From Sinorhizobium saheli (lineage in GTDB: Bacteria; Pseudomonadota; Alphaproteobacteria; Rhizobiales; Rhizobiaceae), in assembly GCF_001651875.1 (NCBI RefSeq), contig NZ_LNQB01000073.1:186001-250000 (forward strand): DNA of 64,000 nucleotides. Direction: 5' to 3'. Below the pieces are notes generated by a model, which worked only from the letters and a program-made list of their open reading frames with translations, ran no database searches and was not told the DNA's origin. Shown here piece by piece: positions 1-8,592 of this stretch (position 1 is its first letter; every line of letters begins with the position of its first letter). The translations under genes were made by a program, and so were the position numbers.

Positions 1-111
1 GTCTTCGTCTTCCAGAAAGGCATTTCGCCCATGCGTCACACTTTTTTTATTTCCACGCCAAGGTGGAAACTTCTCAGAAAATTGCCGGTTTTTTAAGGCC
101 GATGGCACGAT

Positions 112-2385
112 ATGCAAGTAGATTGGATTTTCGCGCCATGCAAATATCGTCATGGGCAGAACCGTCGGGATGTGAAAGCCGTGCAGGAACCGAGGAAAGA
201 GGACAACCGGCCGAAGAGGCGCCACATCTTCCTCAGGATCGATTCCTGGATCGACTCGACGGTATGGAACGCCGGGTTCAGGCTCGGCGAATGGTGGGAG
301 GACATCACCATCTTCTTCCGCCGCTTCCGCATGCGCGGCTGGAAACGAGTCCTTTTCGAAGTTCTGGGTGAAGGCATGACCTGGGGCACCGTCGGTTCCG
401 TTCTGATGCTGGCGCTCGCCCTTCCCGCCTTCGAGGAGACCAAGGGCAACTGGCGCGCCCAGGGCGACTTCGCGGTCACCTTCCTCGACCGTTACGGCAA
501 CGAGATCGGCCATCGCGGCATCATCCATGAGGATTCCGTTCCGATCGACGAGTTGCCGGATCATCTGATCAAGGCCGTGCTGGCGACCGAGGACCGGCGC
601 TTCTTCGAACATTGGGGCATCGACTTCTTCGGCCTTGCGCGCGCCATGACCGAGAATGCCCGCGCGGGCGGCGTGGTCCAGGGCGGGTCCACCCTCACCC
701 AGCAGCTCGCGAAGAACCTGTTCCTCTCGAACGAGCGCACGATCGAGCGCAAGATCAAGGAGGCCTTCCTTGCCGTCTGGCTCGAATGCAATCTCTCGAA
801 GAAGGAGATTCTCCGGCTCTATCTCGACCGCGCCTATATGGGCGGCGGCACCTTCGGCGCAGCGGCCGCCGCGCAATTCTATTTCGGCAAGGCGATCACC
901 GACATCAATCTTGCCGAGTCCGCGATGCTCGCCGGCCTCTTCAAGGCCCCGGCGCGCTATGCCCCGCATGTAAACCTGCCGGCGGCGCGCGCCCGCGCCA
1001 ACGAGGTCCTGAGCAACATGGTCCAGGGCGGGCTGATGACCGAAGGCCAGGTGATCGCCGCCCGCCTCAATCCGGCAACCGTCATTGACCGCGCCCAGGT
1101 CAAGGCCCCGGATTTCTTCCTCGACTGGGCCTTCGAGGAGGTCCAGCGGATCGCCACGCCCTTCGCCCAGCATTCGCTGATCGTGCGCACGACGATCGAC
1201 ATGGGCCTGCAGCAGGCCGCCGAGGAGTCGGTCGAATCGGGACTCAGGCAGTATGGCGAAAGCTACAAGGTGAAGCAGGGCGCGCTGGTGATGATCGAAC
1301 ACGGCGGCGCCGTGCGCGCCATGGTCGGCGGCCGCGACTATGGCGAAAGCCAGTTCAACCGCGCCACCCGGGCGCTGCGCCAGCCGGGCTCGTCCTTCAA
1401 GGTCTATACCTACGCCGCTGCAATGGAAAAAGGCATGACGCCGGAGACGGTCGTCGTCGATGCGCCCATCACCTGGCGCGGCTGGTCGCCGCAGAACTAC
1501 GGCCGCAGCTATGCCGGCCGCGTGACGCTGATGAACGCCCTGGCACGATCGATCAACACGATACCCGTCCGCCTTGCCAAGGATAAGCTCGGCACCGAGA
1601 TCATCGCCGCGACCGCCAAGAAAATGGGCGTCGAGACGCCGATCCGCACCGACAAGACCATGCCCCTCGGCACTTCGGAAGTCACCGTGCTCGACCAGGC
1701 AACGGCCTATGCCGTCTTCCCGGCCGGCGGTTTCCAGGCGCGACGCCACGGCATCAGCCAGATTCTCAACTATGACGGCGACATTCTCTACGATTTCCGG
1801 CGCGACGCGCCGCCGGCGCAGCGGGTCTTGAGCGAGCAGGCGGTGTCGTCGATGAACCGGATCCTGACCCAGATCCCCGTCATCGGCACGGGGCGCCGCG
1901 CCGCCCTCGACAACGGCATCGTCACCGGCGGCAAAACCGGGACGACGCAAGCCTATCGAGATGCCTGGTTCGTCGGCTTCACGGGCGACTACACCACCGC
2001 CGTCTGGTTCGGCAACGATGACTACACCTCGACCGAAGAGATGACCGGCGGCTCTCTGCCGGCCATGACCTTCAAGCGGCTGATGGATTATGCCGAACAG
2101 GGCATCGAGCATCGCCAGATCCCCGGGATCGACCCCGCGCCTTCCGACAGCAAGCGCCAGCCCACTGTGGCCGCCGCAAAGCCGGACGAGAACGCACTGC
2201 CGCCGCTGGTGCGCCCGCGCTCGCTTTCCACGGAAGTGACACGCCTCCTGAAGTCGATCGGCGACGCATTCGAGAAGGCTCCGCCCCTGAAGGCGCGAGA
2301 AAGGACGGGCGGCAGGGTGGCCGCGCTCGACGCGCCGGACGGGGGCACCACGACGCCGCTCCCGACAGATGCGACAAACAATTGA
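112..2385 (+). CDS. Class A penicillin-binding protein (PBP1-type glycosyltransferase/transpeptidase)
   Basis: Bifunctional peptidoglycan synthase of 757 residues: it polymerises lipid II and cross-links stem peptides at the outer face of the inner membrane. A basic cytoplasmic N-terminus precedes a membrane anchor near residues 90-110. The GT51 domain shows EDRRFFEHWGID (about residue 160) and QGGSTLTQQLAKN (about 190). The transpeptidase domain shows SSFK with nucleophile Ser427, a later SIN motif, and KTGT at about 608-611. All catalytic motifs are intact. The C-terminal 90 residues are proline- and charge-rich and probably disordered. The start is uncertain: a GTG at 172 would give a protein beginning KAVQEPRKED, which resembles a normal basic N-terminus better than the residues before it. 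The gene stands alone in front of the DUF1214/DUF1254 pair. Confidence 0.95.
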   Translation: MQVDWIFAPCKYRHGQNRRDVKAVQEPRKEDNRPKRRHIFLRIDSWIDSTVWNAGFRLGEWWEDITIFFRRFRMRGWKRVLFEVLGEGMTWGTVGSVLMLALALPAFEETKGNWRAQGDFAVTFLDRYGNEIGHRGIIHEDSVPIDELPDHLIKAVLATEDRRFFEHWGIDFFGLARAMTENARAGGVVQGGSTLTQQLAKNLFLSNERTIERKIKEAFLAVWLECNLSKKEILRLYLDRAYMGGGTFGAAAAAQFYFGKAITDINLAESAMLAGLFKAPARYAPHVNLPAARARANEVLSNMVQGGLMTEGQVIAARLNPATVIDRAQVKAPDFFLDWAFEEVQRIATPFAQHSLIVRTTIDMGLQQAAEESVESGLRQYGESYKVKQGALVMIEHGGAVRAMVGGRDYGESQFNRATRALRQPGSSFKVYTYAAAMEKGMTPETVVVDAPITWRGWSPQNYGRSYAGRVTLMNALARSINTIPVRLAKDKLGTEIIAATAKKMGVETPIRTDKTMPLGTSEVTVLDQATAYAVFPAGGFQARRHGISQILNYDGDILYDFRRDAPPAQRVLSEQAVSSMNRILTQIPVIGTGRRAALDNGIVTGGKTGTTQAYRDAWFVGFTGDYTTAVWFGNDDYTSTEEMTGGSLPAMTFKRLMDYAEQGIEHRQIPGIDPAPSDSKRQPTVAAAKPDENALPPLVRPRSLSTEVTRLLKSIGDAFEKAPPLKARERTGGRVAALDAPDGGTTTPLPTDATNN

Positions 2386-2485
2386 CTTCGCAGCCGGAAA
2401 TCCGTTTTCTGGGCTGCGAAGCAGGTGCCGCCCTGACGCCCGCTGCCGCAAGGGTAAACGACACATCATTCCATAGAGCCGCCTC

Positions 2486-3073
2486 TTGTTCCGAGTTCCC
2501 CTCCTTGTCGCCGTTGCCCTGATCGCCACGTTTGGCGGCGGCATCGCTTCGGTCCTGTGGGCACTGAAGGCGACCGTCGGCTTCGGCTCGATCGCGATCG
2601 GCCCATGGGTGGCGTTCCCCGAAGCGCAAACGCTCGCGGCCGACCCCTACGCCAAGGCCCACCGCGCCCGCGCCGGCGAATTGCTATACGGCGGCGCCGA
2701 AGGGCTGATGTTCACCGCCGCAACCGACGACAGCGGCGCCAGTCTGTCGGCCGCCTGCTCCTACGACATTTCGGGCGTCACGCCGCCGGCGCGCTTCTGG
2801 ACCCTTTATGCGACCGCGTCGAACGGCGCAGCGCTGCGGCCTGGGCCGGACGTGCCCTCGGCGATCAATTCCTGGACTGTGCTTCGCGCCGCCGACAGCA
2901 GCTTCGTCATTCACGCGTCCCCCATCGCCCAGCCAGACAACTGGCTCGCCATCCGCCACACCGGCAATTTCAGGCTGGTCTTGACCTTGCTCGATACGCC
3001 GACCGCCGGCTCGTCCGGCCTGATCGACCTTGCCATGCCGAAGATCGTCAAGACCGGGTGCGGACATGCGTAG
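2486..3073 (+). CDS. DUF1214 domain protein, membrane-anchored
   Basis: A 195-residue protein with one N-terminal transmembrane segment or signal anchor (residues 3-28), then a compact domain with the aromatic and Asn-Trp pattern of DUF1214 (PARFWTLYA, INSWTV, NWLAIRHTG). In rhizobia a DUF1214 gene is commonly followed by a DUF1254 gene, as here: the next start codon lies inside this gene's last codons (8 bp overlap), indicating translational coupling. The start is a TTG with only a weak ribosome-binding site. No biochemical function is established for this small version, and I infer only an envelope location. Confidence 0.8.
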   Translation: MFRVPLLVAVALIATFGGGIASVLWALKATVGFGSIAIGPWVAFPEAQTLAADPYAKAHRARAGELLYGGAEGLMFTAATDDSGASLSAACSYDISGVTPPARFWTLYATASNGAALRPGPDVPSAINSWTVLRAADSSFVIHASPIAQPDNWLAIRHTGNFRLVLTLLDTPTAGSSGLIDLAMPKIVKTGCGHA

Positions 3074-3611
3074 CGTGCTCTTCGCCGTCCTCGTCGGCCT
3101 GATCGGGGCGGCGCTTCTGCACATCGTCATCGTGCTCACCCTCCCTCAGTTTACCGGCCGGGACGCCTATACGCGCGTGCTCGGCCTGCTCGAGATGGAC
3201 AGCTTCTTTCCCCTGACGATGGAGCCGGGTCCGACCGGCCTTGACAACAACGATCCGTTTCTGCGCACCGCCGTCTGCAGCTTTTCGGTGGCCGAGGGGC
3301 CGGCGCGCTTCCTCGCCCGCGGCGCCGTGCCGTTCTGGTCGCTTTCGATCTTCGACAGCGGTTCGAACGAGGTCTTCAGCATGAACGACCAGACGGCAGT
3401 GAACGGCAATCTCGATCTCGTCGTTGCGACGCCGATTCAGCTCGTCGAACTGCGCAAGTCGCCGCCAGAAGCACTGGCGCAAACGATCATGATCGAGATG
3501 AAGGACGAGGAGGGATATGCCGTTCTTCGCGCCTTGGCCCCCCTCGACAGCTTCGAAGAGCAGGTTCGCAGCTTCCTCACCGAGTCGAGATGCGAGCCCT
3601 TCCAGAGATAG
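3066..3611 (+). CDS. DUF1254 family membrane protein
   Basis: A 181-residue protein with an N-terminal transmembrane helix (residues 4-25) and a periplasmic DUF1254-like domain (FPLTMEPGPTGLDNNDPF, then FWSLSIFDSGSNEVFSMND). It overlaps the upstream DUF1214 gene by 8 bp, so the two are probably made together and may form a complex. I chose ATG 3066 because the in-frame ATG at 3030 would put 12 unrelated residues before the membrane helix and deepen the overlap. The stop codon (3609-3611) directly abuts a MITE-like repeat. Function unknown. Confidence 0.8.
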   Translation: MRSVLFAVLVGLIGAALLHIVIVLTLPQFTGRDAYTRVLGLLEMDSFFPLTMEPGPTGLDNNDPFLRTAVCSFSVAEGPARFLARGAVPFWSLSIFDSGSNEVFSMNDQTAVNGNLDLVVATPIQLVELRKSPPEALAQTIMIEMKDEEGYAVLRALAPLDSFEEQVRSFLTESRCEPFQR

Positions 3612-3714
3612 CAAGGGCATTTTGCAGTCAGGTGGAATTACCTGACGTCGCACAAATGCGGCGAAACAAACGGAAAAAGCGGTGGCGGGAACGCTGCGAG
3701 CGCGTGCCGCTGTA
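3609..3714 (+). repeat. MITE-like palindromic repeat, family 1 (copy 1, diverged)
   Basis: First of eight copies of an element of about 100 bp. It contains the hallmark inner palindrome (TCAGGTGGAATTACCTGA), the CGTCGCACAAATGCGGC segment and a degraded right end (CGCGTGCCGCTGTA). The left end overlaps the stop codon of the DUF1254 gene. It resembles the rhizobial intergenic mosaic elements (RIME) in size and organisation; that family assignment is from memory. Confidence 0.75.
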
Positions 3715-3821
3715 GGTGAATGGGGTGAGGACGTGGGGTTCGGGTAAGCCGCATTCGGCTTGGCGACGGCGTGCGGCCGCGCCGGGGCACCCGGACGGGT
3801 GCTGTCGCCCTTCTCCGGAGG

Positions 3822-3995
3822 CTACTGCTTCTTGATCCGCCGGCCCGCCGGAGCGCTGGGCTGGGGTCCGCGGCCGTCGAGACGTTCGTAGCGGATGCCG
3901 GTGAAGAACAACACTTTAGCGCCACCCGCCGCGACAGGGAGTCTTCGTCGCGGTCGCTTGACCTTGCGGTCCTGCATTCTGATTACGTCTGCCAT
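3822..3995 (-). CDS. Small basic protein of unknown function
   Basis: A 57-residue protein starting MADVIRMQDRKVKRPRRR, with a hydrophobic middle (GGAKVLFFTGIRYERLD) and a basic, proline-rich tail. The ATG at 3995 has a good ribosome-binding site (GGAG with six bases to the start), whereas the upstream in-frame ATG does not. The protein is Arg/Lys-rich and could bind nucleic acid or ribosomes, but no domain is recognised. Small proteins with the same look occur in rhizobia as far as I recall. It lies alone between two repeat copies. Confidence 0.6.
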   Translation of the reverse strand: MADVIRMQDRKVKRPRRRLPVAAGGAKVLFFTGIRYERLDGRGPQPSAPAGRRIKKQ

Positions 3996-4320
3996 GCTCG
4001 TCTCCATACATTCACGAGACGGATGAACTACCGTACAGATTTTCACCCTGCCCGATCACGGGCTGGCGCATTGTCGGGGATGCCCCGGCAGACGCGCCCA
4101 TCTCACCCACTCCTTCTTCCGGCTGACCCGGATGTCGTCGTTTCGGTCATCAGATGCAAAGTCGATAATAGCGTGCCCGCCTCGATTGAGCCACAGCGCG
4201 GTTAACGGTTTCTTAATCCGGACGTCGGCGCATTAACCTCCGTCAATTCCGCACCCCGAGGGCGGGCAAAGTTCGACGGTCGCGCCGTTCGCCGGGCTGC
4301 TTCGCGCGTCGGGGGCGCCC
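3996..4320. other. Intergenic stretch without recognised gene
   Basis: About 325 bp between the small basic protein gene and repeat copy 2. It should hold the promoter of the small gene. I see no convincing open reading frame, tRNA or terminator in it. Confidence 0.5.
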
Positions 4321-4421
4321 AGAGCATTGCAGTCAGCTGGAATCACCTGACGTCGCACGAATGCGGCAAAAACAGACAGGTAGTGCGGTGGCACGAACGC
4401 ATGTGAGTGCATCCCGCTCTA
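4321..4421 (+). repeat. MITE-like palindromic repeat, family 1 (copy 2, full)
   Basis: Full-length copy running from AGAGCATTGCAGTCAG to GCATCCCGCTCTA. The right-end TA/CTA provides, on the minus strand, the TAG stop codon (4419-4421) of the DUF883 gene. Confidence 0.85.
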
Positions 4422-4703
4422 GCGCCGCGCAAGCAAGCCGAACAGGAAGGCGACGCCGGCGACCGTCAGCAGCGTCGAGATCGGTTCTTCGCGAACGCGC
4501 TCCCGCACACGCTCGGCCATCAGCTCCGCTTCGCCTTGCACGACCGCCTTCGCGCCGCTGCCGATGGCCGTGACCGTATCGGTCAGCCGGCTGATCTCGG
4601 CCCTGAGCTCCGCGATCTGCGTCTCGAGTTCGACTTGTGTCTGGGTTGGTTGCTTTTCGGTATCCGGTTCGAGGCCCACTGCCGCCAATTTCTTCTCCGC
4701 CAT
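4419..4703 (-). CDS. DUF883/ElaB-like membrane-anchored protein
   Basis: A 94-residue protein with a polar N-terminus, a predicted coiled coil (residues about 25-60, ELETQIAELRAEISRLTDTV), an amphipathic linker rich in Glu/Arg, and a single C-terminal transmembrane helix (STLLTVAGVAFLFGLLARR). This is the layout of DUF883 proteins such as ElaB and YqjD of E. coli, which sit in the inner membrane and associate with ribosomes in stationary phase. The start MAEKKLAAVG was chosen because upstream in-frame residues look unrelated. The stop codon lies inside repeat copy 2. Confidence 0.75.
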   Translation of the reverse strand: MAEKKLAAVGLEPDTEKQPTQTQVELETQIAELRAEISRLTDTVTAIGSGAKAVVQGEAELMAERVRERVREEPISTLLTVAGVAFLFGLLARR

Positions 4704-4962
4704 CTTTCCATTCCTCTCCGTTACGCGGTTTTTCAAACGCGTCGGAATCGGAATGGTTCCCACCGGCGGAAAGGCAATTCTTCGGGCCCGCGAGAAGGCG
4801 GCCGGCTCGCATCGGATCGACCAGACGTGGACTGGAACGATCACGATCCGACGTGCCTACGGCGCCGCGCGTCCGGTCAGACGCACGGCGCTGCAGATCG
4901 AGGGCTGCAGTGCGGGTCGCGGCGCGAGCCCCGGCCCCGCGCCCGTCGCCCGCCTATCCCTC

Positions 4963-5637
4963 CTACTCAGTTCTGCACGGAAAGTCCTTGTAGGTGCATT
5001 CCCCCATCGGCCGCGGAACATGACGGCGCTCGCGGTTCTCACCCTGCCATTCACCGCGTCCATCTTCATCGACCCGGCGCCGCCGCTCCCCGTCGTCGCG
5101 ACGGCCTTCCCGCTCCCATTCGCGCCGCTCCCGCGCACGCTCCCATTCGCGCCGCTCGCGCTCGCTCTCCCATTCTCGCCGTTCACGCTGGCGCCGGCGT
5201 TCCCAATCGCGCTCGCGCCGCTCCTCGATCCACTGCGGGTTGCCGCGCCAGCGGTCGCGATCGCGGTAGAAATCGCGTCCGCGGTAATTGCGGTCCCAAT
5301 AGCGGTCGAACTCGAAGACGATCGTCGGAATGCCGAGCGGGCGGTAATATTCCGGTTCGACATAGACCCGGCGGCTGCGATAGGCGGCCTGCACGTATTG
5401 CCCGGCGACCCACCCGCGACCCCCGTAGAAGGAAACATCGCACCACGGGCGGTCGGCCAGGCATCCATGGATTTCCACCGATTCGCCGGCCGGAATGAGG
5501 GTCACGGCCGGATAGCGCGTGCTCGGCCCCGATCGCATATTGACATTGGCAGTCGCAAAGCCTTCAGCCGCCCAGGCAGCCGCGGGCACCGCCAAAGCCG
5601 CACAAATCGCCGCCACCCGCAAAAACGCATTCTTCAC
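4963..5637 (-). CDS. Secreted SH3-domain protein with an Arg/Glu/Trp repeat tail
   Basis: A 224-residue exported protein. The GTG start at 5637 follows a GGGAG ribosome-binding site and gives a clean signal peptide ending ...AAAWA before AEGFA. Residues about 26-90 form a bacterial SH3 domain (NVNMRSGPSTRYP, ...GWVAGQYVQ), which usually binds peptidoglycan or other envelope ligands. After an aromatic linker the last 100 residues are low-complexity, with repeated R-E-W-E-R units. The DNA shows matching imperfect tandem repeats (about 5120-5230). Upstream in-frame codons reach 5883 but would bury the signal peptide. The tail is probably extended and charged, with unknown function. Confidence 0.8.
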   Translation of the reverse strand: MKNAFLRVAAICAALAVPAAAWAAEGFATANVNMRSGPSTRYPAVTLIPAGESVEIHGCLADRPWCDVSFYGGRGWVAGQYVQAAYRSRRVYVEPEYYRPLGIPTIVFEFDRYWDRNYRGRDFYRDRDRWRGNPQWIEERRERDWERRRQRERREWESERERREWERARERREWEREGRRDDGERRRRVDEDGRGEWQGENRERRHVPRPMGECTYKDFPCRTE

Positions 5638-6081
5638 AATCGATCTCCCACACGGAAAGCCGCACCCGGCCCCCTCGTTCGGCGAGCGAATCCGCTCTTC
5701 ACCGTCAGCCGGATCAAATAGAAGCGCTTGTGGAGTTTTTATGGCCGAGCGCTGCATCACCGCTCGTGCATATCTCCTTGAATCGGCGGCGATAGAAGGA
5801 CTCGGACATGCAGCAAATTCAAACTGCTGCAGCGACTTTGCGCCCCTGGCGGTGCGAACGGCGCCACGTGGCGCGCTCGTCACGAGAATGACGCAAGGCT
5901 GAATAAAGCCCCAACGGCCATAGTTAATGCTACGCTAACGTTTTCAATCTACTTTCAAGGACGTGTGCCGTTCCGAGCCGTCGGCAATGGCGTCATGCTT
6001 TGCGTACTAGGATATGTCGTGACGAACCGGTTTCGTGAGTTGGAAAGGCCGCAAACGGGCCGGCTGAAGGACGTCGTCTTG
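5638..6081. other. Divergent promoter region
   Basis: About 440 bp between the divergent SH3-protein and DUF2336 genes. It is expected to carry both promoters. The part near 5900-5960 is comparatively AT-rich. No additional gene is evident. Confidence 0.4.
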
Positions 6082-7038
6082 ATGGCGACCGTCACCGGCT
6101 TCGAGAGCCTTCGCATCCCGAGCAAGTCCGACATGAGGCAATTCGCCGAGCTGTTCGAGCCGCTTTTCCTCGGTTCCAGCAACGAAGCCCGCCGCCAGGC
6201 GGCCGCCGCGCTCTCGCAATGCCCTCACGTGCCGGAAGCCGTCGCGCTTCTGATCGGCAACATGCCGATTTCGATCGCCGCCGCCTTCCTGACCCGCTCC
6301 AAGGCGATCTCCGATCGCGCGCTCGTGTCGATCATACGCGAGCAGGGGGCCGCCCATGCCGCCGCGATCGCCCGCCGGGAGAACCTCTCGCCGTCGCTTG
6401 TCGACGCCCTGGTGGAACACCACCAGCCGGCCAGCCTTCCCGAGCGGCCCCGTGCCGGCGCCGCCCCTGCCGCGCAGGAGACACGGGCAGCGGCCTCCGA
6501 CCGCGAAGAAAAGCTGCGCGAGGATATCAAGGCCTTGGCCCGCGCCGGAACGAGGGACAGGGCCAAGACGCCGCGGCTCCAGCCGATCGACGAGCTTCAT
6601 TGCGCATTGCTCATGCGGTTTGCGCGCAATGGCGAGGCCGTTCTTTTCGCAACGGCCCTTGCGGACGCCTTGGGCGCAAGTCGAGACCTCGCGGAGCGGA
6701 TCCTGCTCGATGTCTCCGGCCAGCAACTCGCCGCAACGCTTTCGGCACTGGCCTTCCCCGCCGGCGATATGGATCGCCTGCTCGTCGCCCTCTACCCGCA
6801 TCTTTCCGAGAGGCTCGGCGGCAGCACCCGCGCCGAGGTCCTCATCGAAAATGTGGACCGGCAGGCAAGCGTCGAACGGGTGGAAGCCTGGCTCCGTGCC
6901 GATGCGCATGAGGGTCCCGCCCGCCGCGAGGCCCTGTTCGCGGAGAACCGCCCCGCCGATCCCCGCCGGCAGGAAACCCGCCCCGCACCGACACAGGGCA
7001 CCTCGGCGCAGCCGCAGCGCGGTTTTGGCCGGCGCTAG
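6082..7038 (+). CDS. DUF2336 domain protein
   Basis: A 318-residue soluble alpha-helical protein. It begins with a region of helical repeats (DMRQFAELFEPLF, EARRQAAAALSQCPHVPEAVALLI) typical of the alphaproteobacterial DUF2336 family, whose members look like HEAT-type scaffolds. An Ala/Pro-rich linker (residues about 120-150) separates it from a second helical domain, and the C-terminus is basic and disordered. The start at 6082 (MATVTGFESL) is a judgement: in-frame ATG codons at 5965 and 5995 exist, but the residues between look non-native. The TAG stop is the left terminus of repeat copy 3. Role unknown. Confidence 0.8.
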   Translation: MATVTGFESLRIPSKSDMRQFAELFEPLFLGSSNEARRQAAAALSQCPHVPEAVALLIGNMPISIAAAFLTRSKAISDRALVSIIREQGAAHAAAIARRENLSPSLVDALVEHHQPASLPERPRAGAAPAAQETRAAASDREEKLREDIKALARAGTRDRAKTPRLQPIDELHCALLMRFARNGEAVLFATALADALGASRDLAERILLDVSGQQLAATLSALAFPAGDMDRLLVALYPHLSERLGGSTRAEVLIENVDRQASVERVEAWLRADAHEGPARREALFAENRPADPRRQETRPAPTQGTSAQPQRGFGRR

Positions 7039-7137
7039 AATCTTGCAGTCAGGTGCAATCACCTGACGTCGCACAAATGCGGCAAAAACAAACAGATAGG
7101 GCGGTGGCCCGAACGCGTGTGAGCGCATCCCGCTCTA
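7036..7137 (+). repeat. MITE-like palindromic repeat, family 1 (copy 3, full)
   Basis: Full copy from TAGAATCTTGCAGTCAG to GCATCCCGCTCTA, with inner palindrome TCAGGTGCAATCACCTGA. Its first three bases are the stop codon of the DUF2336 gene. Confidence 0.9.
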
Positions 7138-7151
7138 AGCCAGACCTCGCA

Positions 7152-7511
7152 TCACCGCCGAGCGCCGTCGACGTCGTCCACGACCTCGAACAGACCGTCG
7201 CAATCGTCCAGCTCGATCTCGACGATCCAGCAATCCGGATCGAAGCGGATTTCCGATGAAAGCGCGCTGTCGACGCTCTCGGCCTCGACGTCCCGCAGCC
7301 GGGCCTCGAACTTCCGTGCAGTACCGTCCTCGTCCTCGAAGAAGTTCTGCGGCGCGGGCGCGTAGAGCGTCTCGGTTCCGATCCGGGAGCGCTGGCGGAT
7401 GAAGATCGCGCCGGCCTCTTCCGCCCCCTTGCGCAGCACGGCTGCGTAGCCCCCCCGCACAAAGGCGTTCCGCAGCAGCGAGGAGACGAAGATCTGGGAT
7501 TTCAGGCGCAT
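7152..7511 (-). CDS. DUF1491 family protein
   Basis: A 119-residue cytoplasmic protein starting MRLKSQIFVSSLLRN, followed by GGYAAVLRKGAEEAGAIFI and a conserved acidic C-terminal half (FDPDCWIVEIE). This is the conserved pattern of the alphaproteobacterial DUF1491 family, of unknown function. The in-frame codons upstream of MRLK are few and unlike the family start. It is followed on the same strand, further left, only by repeat copy 3. The gene upstream on the same strand is the peptidoglycan-binding-domain protein. Confidence 0.8.
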   Translation of the reverse strand: MRLKSQIFVSSLLRNAFVRGGYAAVLRKGAEEAGAIFIRQRSRIGTETLYAPAPQNFFEDEDGTARKFEARLRDVEAESVDSALSSEIRFDPDCWIVEIELDDCDGLFEVVDDVDGARR

Positions 7512-7638
7512 GCGAGCCTGATACACGCCGGGCCGGAGAGACGCAACCGCGCGCCGGTCCGCGGATTTCGGGCTGATAGCGGCTTCAGCTTAGAGGCGTT
7601 AGCGAAAAGCGGATCTGCGAAAGCGCGCGCGCTTCTCA

Positions 7639-8592
7639 TCAGAGCGCGCCGATCTCCTTCAGCTTCTTCAAGACCTTGGCGTTGGGCTCGCCGGTCTGGG
7701 GAAGCCGGTAGTGCTTCTCGAAACGGCGGATGGCCGCGCGCGTCTGCTCGCCGGCGACGCCATCGACGACGATTTCCGCATAGGCGAGATTGCTGAGCCC
7801 CTTCTGGATATTCATGACCATTTCGCTCGAAACCGGCACGGTCGCCGGCGGCACGAGATCGTTGTCCTTCTCGGCGCTGCGGATCGCCGCCGCGACGGGG
7901 TCCGCTTCGGCGGGCACGGCCTTCGGATCGGCATAGGGCCGGTTGCCGGGGGTCGCGACCGCCGGCCGGGCGCTGTTTGCGCCGCGCAGCGCCTGCAGCA
8001 GATCGGCGCTCGGCGTGCCGGTCTCCACCCGGCCCGCCTGTTTCTCGAAGCGCAGGATCGCGGCCGAGGTCATCGGACCGCTGCGGCCGTCCGCCAAGCC
8101 CTCGTAAAGACCGAGGCGCAGCAGCTCCTTCTGGATATCGGCGACCATGATCGAGCCCGCCTGACCGGGCGCGTCCGACGGCGGTGCGTGCCGTTCGGCC
8201 GGCATCGTTTCTCCGGCTGCCGCCTCATCGGTCTTCCCGGCCTTCGCCTCGCCTTCGCGTTCTATGACGAAGGTCGTCACCTTGCGCGGCTCGACCGCCT
8301 CCCCCTTGGCGGCGGCAAGGCGCGCGGCAACTTCGGGGCCGACGAGGGGCACACGGGTGCGCATGAGCGGCGAGGGATGGGCGCCGTGCTGATACCAGAT
8401 GGCATTGGCGGCGACGAAACTGAAGACAACGGCGAAGGCCGCCGTGCCGCCGGCGCCGATTGGATAGCGGGCGATCAACCGACCGGCGAGCACGAGGCCA
8501 CGACCGGCGAACGCGATTGTGCGCAGGCCAAGGCCCGCGCCCGGTCGCGCCGCTCGTTTCCGCTCAGGCTGTTTTCGCTTGCGCGGCGCCAT
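7639..8592 (-). CDS. Membrane protein with two peptidoglycan-binding (PG_binding_1) domains
   Basis: A 317-residue protein with a very basic cytoplasmic N-terminus (MAPRKRKQPERKRAARPG), one or two membrane segments (residues about 45-65), a long linker, and two PG_binding_1 repeats: about 145-205 (VADIQKELLRLGLYEGLADG) and about 255-315 (VMNIQKGLSNLAYAEIVVDG). Such domains bind cell-wall glycan or peptide in the periplasm. There is no catalytic domain. The start overlaps the end of the upstream kinase gene by 29 bp, so the two genes are almost certainly cotranscribed, which is an attractive physical link between a cell-cycle kinase and the wall. Confidence 0.85.
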   Translation of the reverse strand: MAPRKRKQPERKRAARPGAGLGLRTIAFAGRGLVLAGRLIARYPIGAGGTAAFAVVFSFVAANAIWYQHGAHPSPLMRTRVPLVGPEVAARLAAAKGEAVEPRKVTTFVIEREGEAKAGKTDEAAAGETMPAERHAPPSDAPGQAGSIMVADIQKELLRLGLYEGLADGRSGPMTSAAILRFEKQAGRVETGTPSADLLQALRGANSARPAVATPGNRPYADPKAVPAEADPVAAAIRSAEKDNDLVPPATVPVSSEMVMNIQKGLSNLAYAEIVVDGVAGEQTRAAIRRFEKHYRLPQTGEPNAKVLKKLKEIGAL

